A DNA stretch of 64,000 nucleotides from UBA6059 sp040222235 (GCA_040222235.1 JAVKDO010000110.1:1-64000), one strand, 5' to 3'; positions 1 through 9,394 are shown, counted from the stretch's first letter. Numbers and translations: made by a program. Notes: a model not told the origin generated them from the sequence alone.

Positions 1-2151
1 AATGTCACTCAGGTGCATACTTGGCAAGCGTACGAGCAGTTTTTTGAGGATTACCCAGCGGCGCTGGAGGTATCTGATGCCCGAGCTCGATATGAACAAC
101 TCCTGTTTGAAGAAAAAACAAACGGCAATACTCTGGCGGCATTCAGCCAGTTCCTCAAAGATTTTCCAAGCACTCCCTACCGGAAAAAAGCTGAGCTCGG
201 AATACTCGAGATCATGGCTGCTGACAACTCCACAGCAGGGCTAACCAAATTCATAGATGCCTACCCAGAATCAGCCTGGAATCGCCGAGTGGTCAACCGT
301 CTATATCAACTCAATAAAGGGTCGGCTAACACAAGTCTCTCAACTTACTTTGCGCCCTATCAGGATTCCCTAACGCGTTCTTCTCAGCTAGACGGTATCC
401 CCTTACTCACTATATATGAAGACGAGGCATATGGGTTTATCAACTATACCGGCCAGGAGATTTATCCACCAAAATACCAGACGGTTTATGAAGATTATCT
501 CTGCGGTGAGATCAGATCGGACTATTTGCTTGTAAGTAATGAGGGCCTGCCTAAGATTATCAACCGCACTGGAACGACTATCTACATGGGAGACTATAGT
601 ACCGTGGAGGATCTTGGAGCAGGGTACTTACTGGTCTCAACAGATACAGAGTTGATCGTGGTTCATAAAAGTGGCGAGGTAGTTCTCACGGGTGGGTATG
701 ACGAAATCACATTTCCCAACAACCAATTCTTCGTCATCTATGATAACGACAAAGCTGGGCTGACTTCTATTTTCGGAGAAGTACTTATCCCACCTACCTA
801 TGATGATATCTATACTGAGGGGCCTTATTGGATTGTTGAGCAGGATCGGCGATTTGCGGTAGCAGCAGTAGATCAGCTAGCGCAATTAGCTGACCGCAAG
901 TCCTTCACACCTGACTTCAAATACGATGATGTTGAGCTTCTTAGAGATCAGTATTTGTTTGTAGCTATGGATGACTTTGAGGCTATCCTGGATACTGAAT
1001 TAAATGAGATCGTGCCGTGGCGGAATCATCAAATTTCGCCAATGCCTAGTGGCTGGTTGCTGAAGCAACCATTCGGCTATAGGATACTTCAAGATGCTGA
1101 TGAAGAAGAGAACCTGCAACTTTATGAGGATGTCAGATACAACTCGGCGTGGATCGCTATCAAGCAGGATGAAAAATGGTCTGTCTTTCCAAAAACCATC
1201 GGTGGCAATCCAAGTACCAATCTGGACTCAGTTAATCTAGTCGGGGAGTCGGCTGTATTTTTGGGTGCCACAAGTGGTAACTCTCTGATCTTCTCCAATG
1301 GCAAATCGATCAATCTCGAATCTGACCAAATCGTGACAATCATCAAAGCGAAAGGACAGAATGAATCGGACGCCAAGGAATACTTCTTAATTAAAAATCG
1401 TAACGCCTGTGTGGTATACAATGACACGGGGAAAAGGCTCTTTTTGGAACGCATTGACAATGTGAGCTACTTGGCCCCTGGCTTCTTTGAAATTGCCTGG
1501 AAAGGCAAAAAGGGAATCATCAAAGAAAATGGTCTGGTCGTACAGAAAGCGGAACATTACGCCATCGGGCTTGTGGGTGATAAAGTGGCTCTGATTCTTG
1601 ACGGTGGCAAGTTTGGTTACTATCACCTTGATAGTCGCAAGACGATATCTCCAAGATATTCTCAACGACTGGAAGCATATAACGCGAATTATCTCATCGC
1701 CGCGCAGGGCAGTAAAATGGGAATTATCAATGCCAGGGACGGTGATGAAGTTACTGGCTTTTGGTACGAGGACGTGAGTTACTGGACAGACTCAACCGCT
1801 CTTGTGAAACAAGAAGATCAATATCAGGTGATCAATATTGAGAGTGGAGAAGAAGTAATGAGCGGCATCAGAAAGGTTAGTCCACTTCTCGAAACTCCAG
1901 ATGAGATCGTCTTAAGTATCCTCGGCAAAGATGGCTTTGGAATCATGAGCAACAAGCACGGTGAAATCTTACCTCCGCTATACAACGATATTGTCAATCT
2001 TGGCACTGTAGATAATCCGGTCTATTTCGCCGAGCAGCATCTTCCTAGAGCTGAATTCTACGTGGTGACTTATTCCGATAGGTATGGCAAGGTAATCCGC
2101 TCTCAAGCTTTTCGCTCAGCAGAATATGACATGATTTATTGCGAGGAGTAA
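1..2151 (+). CDS. WG-repeat (beta-propeller-like) protein, 5' end missing
   Basis: The reading frame is open from base 1, so the true start lies upstream; a GTG at 13 is only the first possible start inside the window. The first ~100 residues are helical and TPR-like (a YEQFF/YEQLL spacing typical of tetratricopeptide-type helices). From about residue 130 onward the protein is built of repeats of the WG/KWG type, with phrases such as YGFINYTG, KAGLTSIFGE, KWSVFPK, KGIIKENG and FGIMSNKHGE, each followed by a 'Y..I' strand. WG repeats are common in Bacteroidota and are thought to form extracytoplasmic beta structures; no catalytic motif is visible. It is followed by a small hairpin with a T-run and then the 2194-2375 inverted repeat. 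Specific role unknown. Confidence 0.8.
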   Translation, partial: NVTQVHTWQAYEQFFEDYPAALEVSDARARYEQLLFEEKTNGNTLAAFSQFLKDFPSTPYRKKAELGILEIMAADNSTAGLTKFIDAYPESAWNRRVVNRLYQLNKGSANTSLSTYFAPYQDSLTRSSQLDGIPLLTIYEDEAYGFINYTGQEIYPPKYQTVYEDYLCGEIRSDYLLVSNEGLPKIINRTGTTIYMGDYSTVEDLGAGYLLVSTDTELIVVHKSGEVVLTGGYDEITFPNNQFFVIYDNDKAGLTSIFGEVLIPPTYDDIYTEGPYWIVEQDRRFAVAAVDQLAQLADRKSFTPDFKYDDVELLRDQYLFVAMDDFEAILDTELNEIVPWRNHQISPMPSGWLLKQPFGYRILQDADEEENLQLYEDVRYNSAWIAIKQDEKWSVFPKTIGGNPSTNLDSVNLVGESAVFLGATSGNSLIFSNGKSINLESDQIVTIIKAKGQNESDAKEYFLIKNRNACVVYNDTGKRLFLERIDNVSYLAPGFFEIAWKGKKGIIKENGLVVQKAEHYAIGLVGDKVALILDGGKFGYYHLDSRKTISPRYSQRLEAYNANYLIAAQGSKMGIINARDGDEVTGFWYEDVSYWTDSTALVKQEDQYQVINIESGEEVMSGIRKVSPLLETPDEIVLSILGKDGFGIMSNKHGEILPPLYNDIVNLGTVDNPVYFAEQHLPRAEFYVVTYSDRYGKVIRSQAFRSAEYDMIYCEE

Positions 2152-2162
2152 GGTTCGCACAT

Positions 2163-2180
2163 AGGAGACCCTCCTTTTTA
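2163..2180 (+). terminator. Small intrinsic terminator after the WG-repeat gene
   Basis: Twelve bases after the stop codon there is an AGGAG / CTCCT stem with a 3-base loop, followed directly by TTTTTA. The stem is only 5 bp, so this is a weak prediction. Confidence 0.4.
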
Positions 2181-2193
2181 TGATTTAGATATT

Positions 2194-2375
2194 AACCTGA
2201 GTTCGACTTTAAAAACACTCCAGAATTGTCATATCGCAGTGTAGCGGAGATATCTTCTTAAAAAGGAGGAAAGAACTATATTCTCATTTCAGTTTTAAGT
2301 ATTAATAAGGTTTCTCCTATCGTCGAAAAGACAATTCTGGAGTGTTTTAAAGGTTTGATTAATCGAACTCAGGTT
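2194..2375. repeat. 182-bp inverted-repeat element, MITE-like, no gene
   Basis: The arms are two blocks of perfect inverted repeat: 13 bp (2194-2206 with 2363-2375) and 19 bp (2212-2230 with 2330-2348), separated by a small asymmetric internal loop. The ~100-bp centre shows weaker complementarity. Both outer edges are flanked by ATT (2191-2193 and 2376-2378), which could be a 3-bp target duplication. There is no ORF. It fills most of the gap between the WG-repeat gene and the EFR1 gene. It could be a non-autonomous transposable element or a long structured RNA. Confidence 0.75.
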
Positions 2376-2497
2376 ATTGGGTAAGCCCGCTTATTTGTGA
2401 CCAAACCGGGCCTGATCTTTTTCAAGTCTTGAACTACCTAAAGTCAGCGTTGGCAGAACTCACTTCTGTTATCTTCATCTTAAGATCAAGAGAAATC

Positions 2498-3610
2498 ATG
2501 CCTCTGCCCTCTTACGATAGCGCTACTCTATACTATTTTTCGGGTACGGGAAATGCATATAGCGTGAGTCAATGGGTCAAGCAAGTAGGCGAGACATATG
2601 ATGTCACAGTAAATCTTGTGAACATTGCTGATGTTGACAGTGCGTACTCGCCTCATCTACCGCCAAATAGCTTGATAGGCTTCATCTCTCCCACCCATGG
2701 TTTCAACTTTCCTCCGATCATGCTACGATGGCTGTGGAGATTCCCACGACAGAGGAATGTCAAGGCCATCATTATGAACACTCGGGGTGGTCTCAAGATA
2801 GGTGGAGTTTATTTACCTGGATTGAGTGGGATGGCCCAGTACTTTACGGCCTTGCTACTATGGACAAAGGGCATCACGGTCGTTGGGATGCGGCCAGTCG
2901 ACCTCCCTTCCAATTGGATGTCGCTGCATCCTTCATTGTCAGATCACACAGTAGAATCCATGTTTGAAAAGCGGAAGACCGAAGTAATCAATTTCAGTCA
3001 TACCATATTTCAAAAAGGTACAGATTATCGTGCCCTGCTTGACATAGTCCAAGACGTATTGCTCACTCCAATCGCTATACTTTACTATTTCATCGGGCGG
3101 TTTTTCTTCGCCAAGTCTTTTATTGCCTCTGATGAATGTGATGGATGCGGACAGTGCATCTCTCAGTGTCCGGTCGAAGCTATCAAGGAAGTGGACGGTC
3201 GCCCCTATTGGACCTTTGAATGCGAAAGCTGCATGCAGTGCATGACCAAGTGTCCAAAGCAAGCCATTGAAACCGCTCATGGGTTTGTAGCTGGAATCAT
3301 TGTGCTTTGTAACACCCTGGTGCTCTATGGTCTCTATCGGTTGATCGATGTGAGAGTGATGCTTCCCTTTTCAAGTACTCATTGGACGACTTCCCTGATT
3401 ATGCTTGTCTTTGAATCTTTGGTGCAATTGGGCTGTCTCTTCTTAGGTTATGACCTGATGCATTTTACGTTGAAGCTCAAGTTCTTCGAGCGGTTGGTAA
3501 CTCATACTTCACTAACACATCTACCCTTCTGGGGGCGATATCAACTAAGGAAAATGAAGTTTTGGAAAGCTTATCGCTTCAAAAAAGCACGGCGGCCAGC
3601 AGGGCAATGA
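2498..3610 (+). CDS. EFR1-family flavodoxin-ferredoxin protein
   Basis: The N-terminal half is flavodoxin-like, with the YYFSGTGNAYSVS phosphate-binding loop near residues 12-24 that is typical of the EFR1 ('ferrodoxin') family. Two 4Fe-4S ferredoxin motifs of the form CxxCxxCxxxCP follow at about residues 214-225 and 242-253. Hydrophobic segments follow the flavodoxin part and the ferredoxin part, so it may be membrane associated. The family is predicted to transfer electrons between FMN and Fe-S centres; the partner is unknown. I chose ATG 2498 over an upstream TTG (2429) because the flavodoxin strand starts just after it and a purine-rich stretch precedes it. The stop abuts the convergent Uma2 gene with no gap. 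Confidence 0.8.
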   Translation: MPLPSYDSATLYYFSGTGNAYSVSQWVKQVGETYDVTVNLVNIADVDSAYSPHLPPNSLIGFISPTHGFNFPPIMLRWLWRFPRQRNVKAIIMNTRGGLKIGGVYLPGLSGMAQYFTALLLWTKGITVVGMRPVDLPSNWMSLHPSLSDHTVESMFEKRKTEVINFSHTIFQKGTDYRALLDIVQDVLLTPIAILYYFIGRFFFAKSFIASDECDGCGQCISQCPVEAIKEVDGRPYWTFECESCMQCMTKCPKQAIETAHGFVAGIIVLCNTLVLYGLYRLIDVRVMLPFSSTHWTTSLIMLVFESLVQLGCLFLGYDLMHFTLKLKFFERLVTHTSLTHLPFWGRYQLRKMKFWKAYRFKKARRPAGQ

Positions 3611-4213
3611 TTATCGATCTAGCAAGTCAGCTTCTTTGAATATATCAGCTACCGATATGCTCAATGCAGGAAAGAGGGCTGAAGAAATCGTATCACTCTG
3701 TGTGTAGCTTTTGACAAGTTGATAAGATGCTTCCTTCAGTTGATATTGGTCTATCTTTCTGTACTCGGGTTCCACAATCCAGTATTCGCTAACGCCAGCC
3801 TCTTCATAGAGTTGGTATTTTACTTTCAAGTCTTTCTCCGCAGTAGACTTTGACAGTATCTCCACTACCAAATCAGGTGCGCCAAGGCAGCCTCTTCGGT
3901 CGATCTTCTCAAGGTCACATATTACACAGAGATCCGGTTGAAATACAGTCACTATATCTTCGTCCTTCACGGACTTTGTAGGAAGTCGCACATCAAACGG
4001 TGCTATGAAAAGCTGACAAGGCTCATCCTCAAAGAAATGTCCCATTCTAAGATGAAGTTTGCCGGCCACCAATTGATGACTTGGTAATGGTGCTAGGCTC
4101 ATCTTGAAAACCTTGCCTTTGATGACTTCCACCATCTCATCAAACTGCCACGTCAAGTAGTCAGCGTACGTATACGATTTGGAGAGATCAAGTTCAGAAA
4201 GAGAGGTAATCAT
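3611..4213 (-). CDS. Uma2-family PD-(D/E)XK nuclease-like protein
   Basis: A 200-residue protein with the Uma2/DUF820 layout. The N-terminal TYADYLTWQ...EVIKGKVFKM segment is followed by QPDLCVI, then PDLVVEILSKSTAEKDLKVK, which carries the acidic and lysine residues of the PD-(D/E)XK fold, then the characteristic YEEAGVSEYWIVEPE. Members are very abundant in cyanobacteria and patchy in Bacteroidota. They are predicted endonucleases, but biological targets are mostly unknown. There is no partner gene: it sits alone, convergent with the EFR1 gene and 64 bp after the RmlD-like gene on the same strand. Confidence 0.8.
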   Translation of the reverse strand: MITSLSELDLSKSYTYADYLTWQFDEMVEVIKGKVFKMSLAPLPSHQLVAGKLHLRMGHFFEDEPCQLFIAPFDVRLPTKSVKDEDIVTVFQPDLCVICDLEKIDRRGCLGAPDLVVEILSKSTAEKDLKVKYQLYEEAGVSEYWIVEPEYRKIDQYQLKEASYQLVKSYTQSDTISSALFPALSISVADIFKEADLLDR

Positions 4214-4277
4214 TTCTAGTCCTTTCTATAAAAATAAACAATACTGCCATGAACTGTTACGCAGGAATAACAAAAGC

Positions 4278-5186
4278 CTATCTCTTTGCGGCAATCTGAT
4301 CTGCCAACACAGAAATACCCTCATCGAAAGAGTGGGGTGCATAGTTGAGTACTTCGTAAGCTTTATCAAGAACAAACCCAGTGCGAGGTGGTCGCATGGC
4401 TGGCTGGCTAAATCTGCTACCGTCCGTTTCGGTGATGTATGATTTGTCCAATTCGAAGAAGTCAGCAGTCTTAATGGCCATTTCATAGGGCGTGAGCAAG
4501 TCCTTACCAGAAATATTAAATACTCCCTCAACCTGCTTTGAAGCAATGAGATAGCAACCTTCCGCCAAATCCTCTGCCAGCGTAGGTGTGCGCCATTGAT
4601 CATTGACCACAAAGATCTCCTTACGCTCTTCTAGATTTTTCTTCACCCAAAGGATAATATTGGAGCGGCTCATGTCGTGGGCAATGCCATAGACCAATAC
4701 CGTCCTGGCAATCGCCCATCGGATAGGGCTGTCCATAATGCGTTGCTCTGCAGCTAATTTACTATCACCATAGTAGCTTATCGGATGAGCTTCATCTTCC
4801 TCCTTATAGGGTCCGTGGACTCCATCAAAGATGAAATCTGTAGAGAGGTGTAGCAGAAAAGCCCCGGTCTCTTGACATGCCTGAACAAGGTGTTCGACTG
4901 CTGTGACATTCATCTTCCAGCAGCCTTCTTTGTCGTCCTCGCATTGATCCACATTGGTCATAGCCGCTGTATTGATCACCACGTCGGGTTTTTCAGAAGA
5001 CATCACAGACATTACCTGATCTGCATCTGTGATATCCATTTCACGGTAGTGGTAGGTCTCCCCCAACGCTGGATTACGATTGGCTCCACGTCCTGTGGCG
5101 ATCAGCGTATCTCCAGGTTTACCAGCAATAAGACCTACAAGTTTTTGTCCGAGAAGACCGTTGGCCCCAGTGACTAAGATCTTCAT
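4278..5186 (-). CDS. RmlD-like NAD(P)-dependent sugar-nucleotide reductase (extended SDR)
   Basis: A 302-residue extended short-chain dehydrogenase. The Rossmann loop TGANGLLGQK is at residues 6-15, the catalytic STD (115-117) and YGDSK (Y139, K143) are in the expected order, and the overall pattern matches dTDP-4-dehydrorhamnose reductase (RmlD). That family reduces a 4-keto sugar nucleotide. No other dTDP-rhamnose genes are nearby, so the substrate is uncertain, and members of this group also include methionine adenosyltransferase beta-like proteins. Its ATG overlaps the stop of the upstream cyclophilin gene by 4 bp (5183-5186), so the two are probably co-translated. Confidence 0.8.
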   Translation of the reverse strand: MKILVTGANGLLGQKLVGLIAGKPGDTLIATGRGANRNPALGETYHYREMDITDADQVMSVMSSEKPDVVINTAAMTNVDQCEDDKEGCWKMNVTAVEHLVQACQETGAFLLHLSTDFIFDGVHGPYKEEDEAHPISYYGDSKLAAEQRIMDSPIRWAIARTVLVYGIAHDMSRSNIILWVKKNLEERKEIFVVNDQWRTPTLAEDLAEGCYLIASKQVEGVFNISGKDLLTPYEMAIKTADFFELDKSYITETDGSRFSQPAMRPPRTGFVLDKAYEVLNYAPHSFDEGISVLADQIAAKR

Positions 5187-6028
5187 GAAGGGTCAGTCGG
5201 ATAAACGTATCCGTACTTCTCAGTGATCATGGACTTGGGTACCTTCTCTACCTCTACAGTCATGTAGATATCAGTGACGGGCTTATCGCCTCTAGCAGTA
5301 GGCTGAGCACCTATCTGGTCGACTACTTCTATGCCTTCAACTACTTTGCCAAAAACAGTGTACTCGTAATCTAAATGTGGAATACCACCTACAGTGGTAT
5401 AAGCTGCCAACTGCTCAGGAGCAACCTGCTTCGTCACTTGCGCATTGTAGCGCGCAATGACTGTGTCCTTGTATTGCAAGGTCAGGTTCTGAATGCCCTG
5501 GTTGTCTCCGGCCTGCTGTAGGTCGATGAACTGCTGCTTCAAACCGCTGTAAGCAGAGTCTTGCAGCAATTGGCGGATAGCCATGTTGAGCTTGTAGTAG
5601 TCGGTAGTCAAGGCAGCCTCATCATAGACTATTCCTTGAGCTATATAGAATTGGCTTCCACTTGATTCCTTTTGAGGATTGACATTGTCACCTTGACGGG
5701 CTGCAGCGAGTGCTCCTTTTTCGTGAACAAATTTGTTGACAAACTCTGCAGGGATCGTGTAGTCGATAGTTCCTTCGCTTCCTGGCTTAGCGTTGATATC
5801 TCCACCTTGCACCATGAAGTTTTGGATCACCCTATGGAAGATCGTGCTATCGTACTGTCCACTTTCTGCCAGCTTGATAAAGTTTTGCTTGTGCAGAGGG
5901 GTCTCTTCATATAAGATCGCCTTCATGTCGCCATAGGGCGTCTTGATTGTAATCAGATAGTCTGTATCCTCTGAGCACGAAATGAATACCGAGAGTGTAA
6001 GAAGTACAAGTAATGAACGAATGAACAT
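5183..6028 (-). CDS. Cyclophilin-type peptidylprolyl isomerase lipoprotein
   Basis: The start reads MFIRSLLVLLTLSVFISC, with a lipobox ending in C18, so it is probably a membrane-anchored periplasmic lipoprotein. The cyclophilin signature FHRVIQNFMVQGGD lies at residues 64-77, GSQFYIAQG follows, and VFGKVVEGIEVVDQI closes the fold. At 281 residues it is longer than simple cyclophilins because of a helical insertion of about 75 residues (DEAALTTDYYKLN to APEQLAAYTT) inside the domain; this insertion is common in Bacteroidota homologues. It catalyses cis-trans proline isomerisation in exported proteins. It heads a two-gene operon with the RmlD-like gene, and a TATTTTTG promoter element lies about 26 bp upstream. 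Confidence 0.9.
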   Translation of the reverse strand: MFIRSLLVLLTLSVFISCSEDTDYLITIKTPYGDMKAILYEETPLHKQNFIKLAESGQYDSTIFHRVIQNFMVQGGDINAKPGSEGTIDYTIPAEFVNKFVHEKGALAAARQGDNVNPQKESSGSQFYIAQGIVYDEAALTTDYYKLNMAIRQLLQDSAYSGLKQQFIDLQQAGDNQGIQNLTLQYKDTVIARYNAQVTKQVAPEQLAAYTTVGGIPHLDYEYTVFGKVVEGIEVVDQIGAQPTARGDKPVTDIYMTVEVEKVPKSMITEKYGYVYPTDPS

Positions 6029-6053
6029 AGTATTATTAATTGAAATTTTGCTG

Positions 6054-6061
6054 CAAAAATA
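6054..6061 (-). promoter_or_regulatory. Bacteroidota -7 element for the cyclophilin/RmlD operon
   Basis: On the minus strand the sequence reads TATTTTTG, a perfect TAnnTTTG box, 26 bp upstream of the cyclophilin start. The position 19 bp further upstream is TTT rather than TTG. Confidence 0.45.
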
Positions 6062-6084
6062 GACGGATTTGACAGAATGAAAAA

Positions 6085-7011
6085 CTAGGCTTGCTGCCTG
6101 CGTATTTCATCCAGAATGGATTGACCGCCGTGACTGAGTACATAGTCCGCCAGTTGTGACCCAGTCTGCTCTGCTTCAGCTCTTGATGCCTCTATAGTAT
6201 GTCGAATTATTTGATTTCCATCCAAACTCACTATGCCACCAGAGATAGTAACATTTTCGCCCTCGAGCTGTGCATTGGCGAATGATGGGATGCTGCAGCC
6301 TCCTTCAAGCTTTCGTAGATAGGCCCGTTCTGCCGCTAGGCAATCAGCGGTATCTTCATAGTTAAGTGTCGCACTCAGCAGCTCCTTCTTCTCCTGACTC
6401 AAGGAAGTGACTGTCTCTATAGCGATGCTGCCCTGACCCACTGGCGGAGTAAGTTCCTCAAGCGATAGTCGCTGTGTGATCATATCATCGTACCCCATGC
6501 GGTGCACCCCTGCATAAGCCAGCATGAGCGCATCACAATGGCCATCCTTTAATTTCCGCAGACGCGTCTGGAGGTTGCCGCGCATATCCACGGTCTTGAT
6601 ATTGGGATAGTAGTGTTTGAGCAAAGCTACGCGGCGCGTCGAGGAGGTGCCTACCGTAAATGATGCTTCTTTGGACAATGTCAATGTCTCGTTTTCAGAT
6701 ACGAGTACATCATTCTCGATCTCCCGCTTGGTGAATGCCAATATCTCGAACCCTTCCGGTAGGATACTCTGCATGTCCTTCGCGCTGTGTACCGCTATAT
6801 CGATAGCTCCCGCCTGCAGCTGTGCTTCGATCTCCTCTGTGAACACACCTTTGCTGCCAATCTTGGCAATGGTGACATCAAGAATCTTGTCTCCCTTGGT
6901 CTCGATCTCTATGATCTTGGTGGTTGCGCCAGCAGCTTCCAACTTCTCCTGTACATAGTAGGCTTGCCACAGCGCGAGCTTACTTTTCCTTGTCCCTATC
7001 CTTATATTCAT
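6085..7011 (-). CDS. hemC: Hydroxymethylbilane synthase (porphobilinogen deaminase)
   Basis: Full-length 308-residue HemC. It begins with the conserved RIGTRKSKLALWQA. HSAKDM carries the catalytic Asp (D79), TSSTRR (122-127) binds substrate, and KLEGGCSIP holds Cys239, to which the dipyrromethane cofactor is attached. It condenses four porphobilinogen molecules into hydroxymethylbilane in the heme/siroheme pathway. No other hem gene is in the window. It lies 52 bp downstream of holB on the same strand and may be read from the same transcript. Confidence 0.97.
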   Translation of the reverse strand: MNIRIGTRKSKLALWQAYYVQEKLEAAGATTKIIEIETKGDKILDVTIAKIGSKGVFTEEIEAQLQAGAIDIAVHSAKDMQSILPEGFEILAFTKREIENDVLVSENETLTLSKEASFTVGTSSTRRVALLKHYYPNIKTVDMRGNLQTRLRKLKDGHCDALMLAYAGVHRMGYDDMITQRLSLEELTPPVGQGSIAIETVTSLSQEKKELLSATLNYEDTADCLAAERAYLRKLEGGCSIPSFANAQLEGENVTISGGIVSLDGNQIIRHTIEASRAEAEQTGSQLADYVLSHGGQSILDEIRRQQA

Positions 7012-7063
7012 CTGTACTTTGAGATGTTTGTACTATCATTCTTGACTGACAATTAGCGATGCA

Positions 7064-8188
7064 TCAGCCCCTTCTTATGATTGAAGAAATCTTCAGCGAG
7101 ATATCTAGAAAAAGAATCTTCGCATTAGCATTCCGCTCGAGGTGATACAGCCCACTATTTATTTCTTTGATCATGAACTCCAGTTTATCACTGTTCATGG
7201 CCTTGCTAAAATTCAAAATAAAGTCCTTTTCCTCATCTCTCACCCGTAATAACCCAGGTGAGTATTGAGCAATGAGCGCGTCTCGTAGCATATTCAGAAA
7301 ATAAGCCAAAGTAGACTTCTGAGCCACCTTACTATTGCCATGAAAGGCATTGGACTTGTCAATCAGCTCTTTGAATTTCATCTGCCAGCATTCACGCATC
7401 CATTCACCAAAGACATCAGACTGATCATCATCCGTTTGATCAATCAACTTCAACGCTTCATTGAGGCTACCCTCGGCGAGAGTCGCTACTTTATTTGCCT
7501 TATCAGCTGTGAGCTCCTGTCGTGATGTGATGTGCTCTACGATCTCCTGATCTTCAAAAGGCCTGATGGTAAATAGCTGCACTCTGGAAGTGATCGTCGT
7601 GAGTAACTGCTCGTAATTATGACTTACCAGAAAAAAAAGTGTGCCCCCTGGCGGCTCCTCCAACACTTTCAAGATAGCATTGGCTGCTGCACCATTCATA
7701 TACTCTGGCAGCCAGATCAGCATCACCTTGTACTTAGCCTCGAACGCCTTGAGGGAAAGGTGCTTGACAATCTGTCGACTTTCCTCTTTAGAAATATTGC
7801 CTTGCTTGTTTTCAAAGCCATAATAGCCAAGCCAGTCGCTAGCTCCGCCATAGGGATGCTCTGTAGCAAAGGCCCTCCACTCCGCAGCGAACCGATCGCT
7901 CACCACATCCTTCCCTTTAATCTTAGTAGTCGGAGCTACCGGGAAAACCAGATGGAGGTCGGGGTGAACAAGCTTATCAATTTTTCGGCATGAGGCACAC
8001 TCCCCGCATGAGTCATTCTCACCTGGCTGCTCACAGTTGAGAAATGAGATGAACGCTAAGGCCATGGCCAGGTTAGCCGATCCTTCTTTTCCGTAAAAAA
8101 GTTGCGCATGAGCGACGTGATTGCGTCCTACAGCATTGATCAGCTTTTGCTTTTCTTCTCCTAATCCCGGAATTTCTGAAAATCTCAT
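7064..8188 (-). CDS. holB: DNA polymerase III delta' subunit (clamp-loader ATPase-fold subunit)
   Basis: A 374-residue AAA+-fold protein with the start seen in delta'/gamma proteins (IPGLGEEKQKLINAVGRNHVAHAQLFYG). The P-loop region is GKEGSANLAM (residues 34-43), which lacks a GKT/GKS and so probably does not bind ATP, as in other delta' subunits. A four-cysteine zinc module follows (C52, C61, C64, C67). LEEPPGGTLFFLVSH and TITSRVQLF are the conserved sensor/SRC-like parts. It is part of the clamp loader for the replicative polymerase. Only 3 bp separate its start from the stop of the GlmU-like gene, which indicates one operon. Confidence 0.9.
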   Translation of the reverse strand: MRFSEIPGLGEEKQKLINAVGRNHVAHAQLFYGKEGSANLAMALAFISFLNCEQPGENDSCGECASCRKIDKLVHPDLHLVFPVAPTTKIKGKDVVSDRFAAEWRAFATEHPYGGASDWLGYYGFENKQGNISKEESRQIVKHLSLKAFEAKYKVMLIWLPEYMNGAAANAILKVLEEPPGGTLFFLVSHNYEQLLTTITSRVQLFTIRPFEDQEIVEHITSRQELTADKANKVATLAEGSLNEALKLIDQTDDDQSDVFGEWMRECWQMKFKELIDKSNAFHGNSKVAQKSTLAYFLNMLRDALIAQYSPGLLRVRDEEKDFILNFSKAMNSDKLEFMIKEINSGLYHLERNANAKILFLDISLKISSIIRRG

Positions 8189-8191
8189 GGG

Positions 8192-9394
8192 TTATGCGTC
8201 CTCCCAGTTGCGGTAGCGGGCGGTCGCCTCAAATATATGAGTAAGAATGGCACGATCAGCTTCGGACAATGTCTTTTCTCTTCTGCCCATCACTGCTTCG
8301 GCCACTTCTACGACCTTAGTAAGTTTGAAAGTGGCAAAGCCAGAAGCACCACCCCATGCAAATGATGGTATGAAAGTCCGTGGGAAGCCGTGACCAAAAA
8401 TGTTGGAGCCAATACCTACCACTGTTCCGGTATTGAACATAGTATTAATACCAGCTTTGGCATGATCTCCCATCATCAAGCCACAAAACTGCAAACCTGT
8501 ATCAACAAACCTTCCCTTGGCAAAGCTCCATAGCTTGATTGCTGTATAATTATTCTTAAGATTGGAGGTATTCGTATCTGCTCCTATGTTGCACCATTCG
8601 CCAATCACCGAATTGCCAAGATAGCCATCATGTCCTTTGTTGCTATAGCCAAAAATCACCGAGTTGGAAACTTCTCCACCGACTTTGGAGTAAGGTCCCA
8701 CTGTGTTATCTCCCCTGAGCTTGGCCCCCATATTGATATGAGCTCCTTCGCATAGCGCCAACGGTCCTTTAATTATAGCGCCTTCATGAATTTGAGAGTT
8801 CTTACCTAGATAGACTGGACCATCCTCTGCATTGATGATGGCTGCTTTTACAGTTGCTCCTTCCTCAACGAAGACATTACCCTCGCCATAGATGATGGTG
8901 TGAGAGTCACTTATTCCGGCAGACTTCCTTCCTTTGCTGAGCAAATCAAAATCGTCCCTAATCGCTTGGCCATTTTTTTTGAAGATATGCCAAGGTTGAT
9001 CGATGGTCATCACCTCACCCTCAAACTCCACTTTCTGTAAGGAGGAGAAATCTTCGTTCCATATTTTTGTTAAGCCTGATTGATTTGTATTAGCCCCCAA
9101 GAAGATTGACCCTGAGAATAGTGCGCTACCTTCCGATAGTGCTTTCAATTTTGTTGTTAAGGCTTCAGAAGGACAAGCCGCCCCATTGATTACTAGATTT
9201 TTATCCTCCTCGATCAATGGATATTTGGCTTGAAGATAATCCTGAGTGTGGTAGGAGATATCCCCATCCAGATGATGCTTCCATTTTTCAGAAATCTTGA
9301 GGATGCCCACTCTGATCTCACTGATCGGCCGAGTATAGGTAAAGGGTAGCAATTGCCCTATCACATGGGGCTGATCATACAGGATGATGTTCAT
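8192..9394 (-). CDS. GlmU-like sugar nucleotidyltransferase / left-handed beta-helix protein
   Basis: A 400-residue protein of the Bacteroidota 'GlmU family' type. The N-terminal half is a degenerate nucleotidyltransferase domain; it starts IILYDQPHVIGQLLPFTYTRPISEIRVG and lacks the usual GxGTRM loop. The C-terminal half (about residues 185-360) is built of left-handed beta-helix hexapeptide repeats (e.g. VFVEEGATVKAAIINAEDGP, GAHINMGAKL, VIGEWCNIGADT). These are features of proteins that add nucleotidyl or acetyl groups to sugar phosphates, but true GlmU activity is not certain. Its position directly upstream of holB is a conserved kind of arrangement in this phylum, to my knowledge. Confidence 0.8.
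   Translation of the reverse strand: MNIILYDQPHVIGQLLPFTYTRPISEIRVGILKISEKWKHHLDGDISYHTQDYLQAKYPLIEEDKNLVINGAACPSEALTTKLKALSEGSALFSGSIFLGANTNQSGLTKIWNEDFSSLQKVEFEGEVMTIDQPWHIFKKNGQAIRDDFDLLSKGRKSAGISDSHTIIYGEGNVFVEEGATVKAAIINAEDGPVYLGKNSQIHEGAIIKGPLALCEGAHINMGAKLRGDNTVGPYSKVGGEVSNSVIFGYSNKGHDGYLGNSVIGEWCNIGADTNTSNLKNNYTAIKLWSFAKGRFVDTGLQFCGLMMGDHAKAGINTMFNTGTVVGIGSNIFGHGFPRTFIPSFAWGGASGFATFKLTKVVEVAEAVMGRREKTLSEADRAILTHIFEATARYRNWEDA

Noticed and set aside
2429..2497. Upstream TTG start for the EFR1 gene
   Set aside because: The extra 23 residues show no flavodoxin features; ATG 2498 is better placed.
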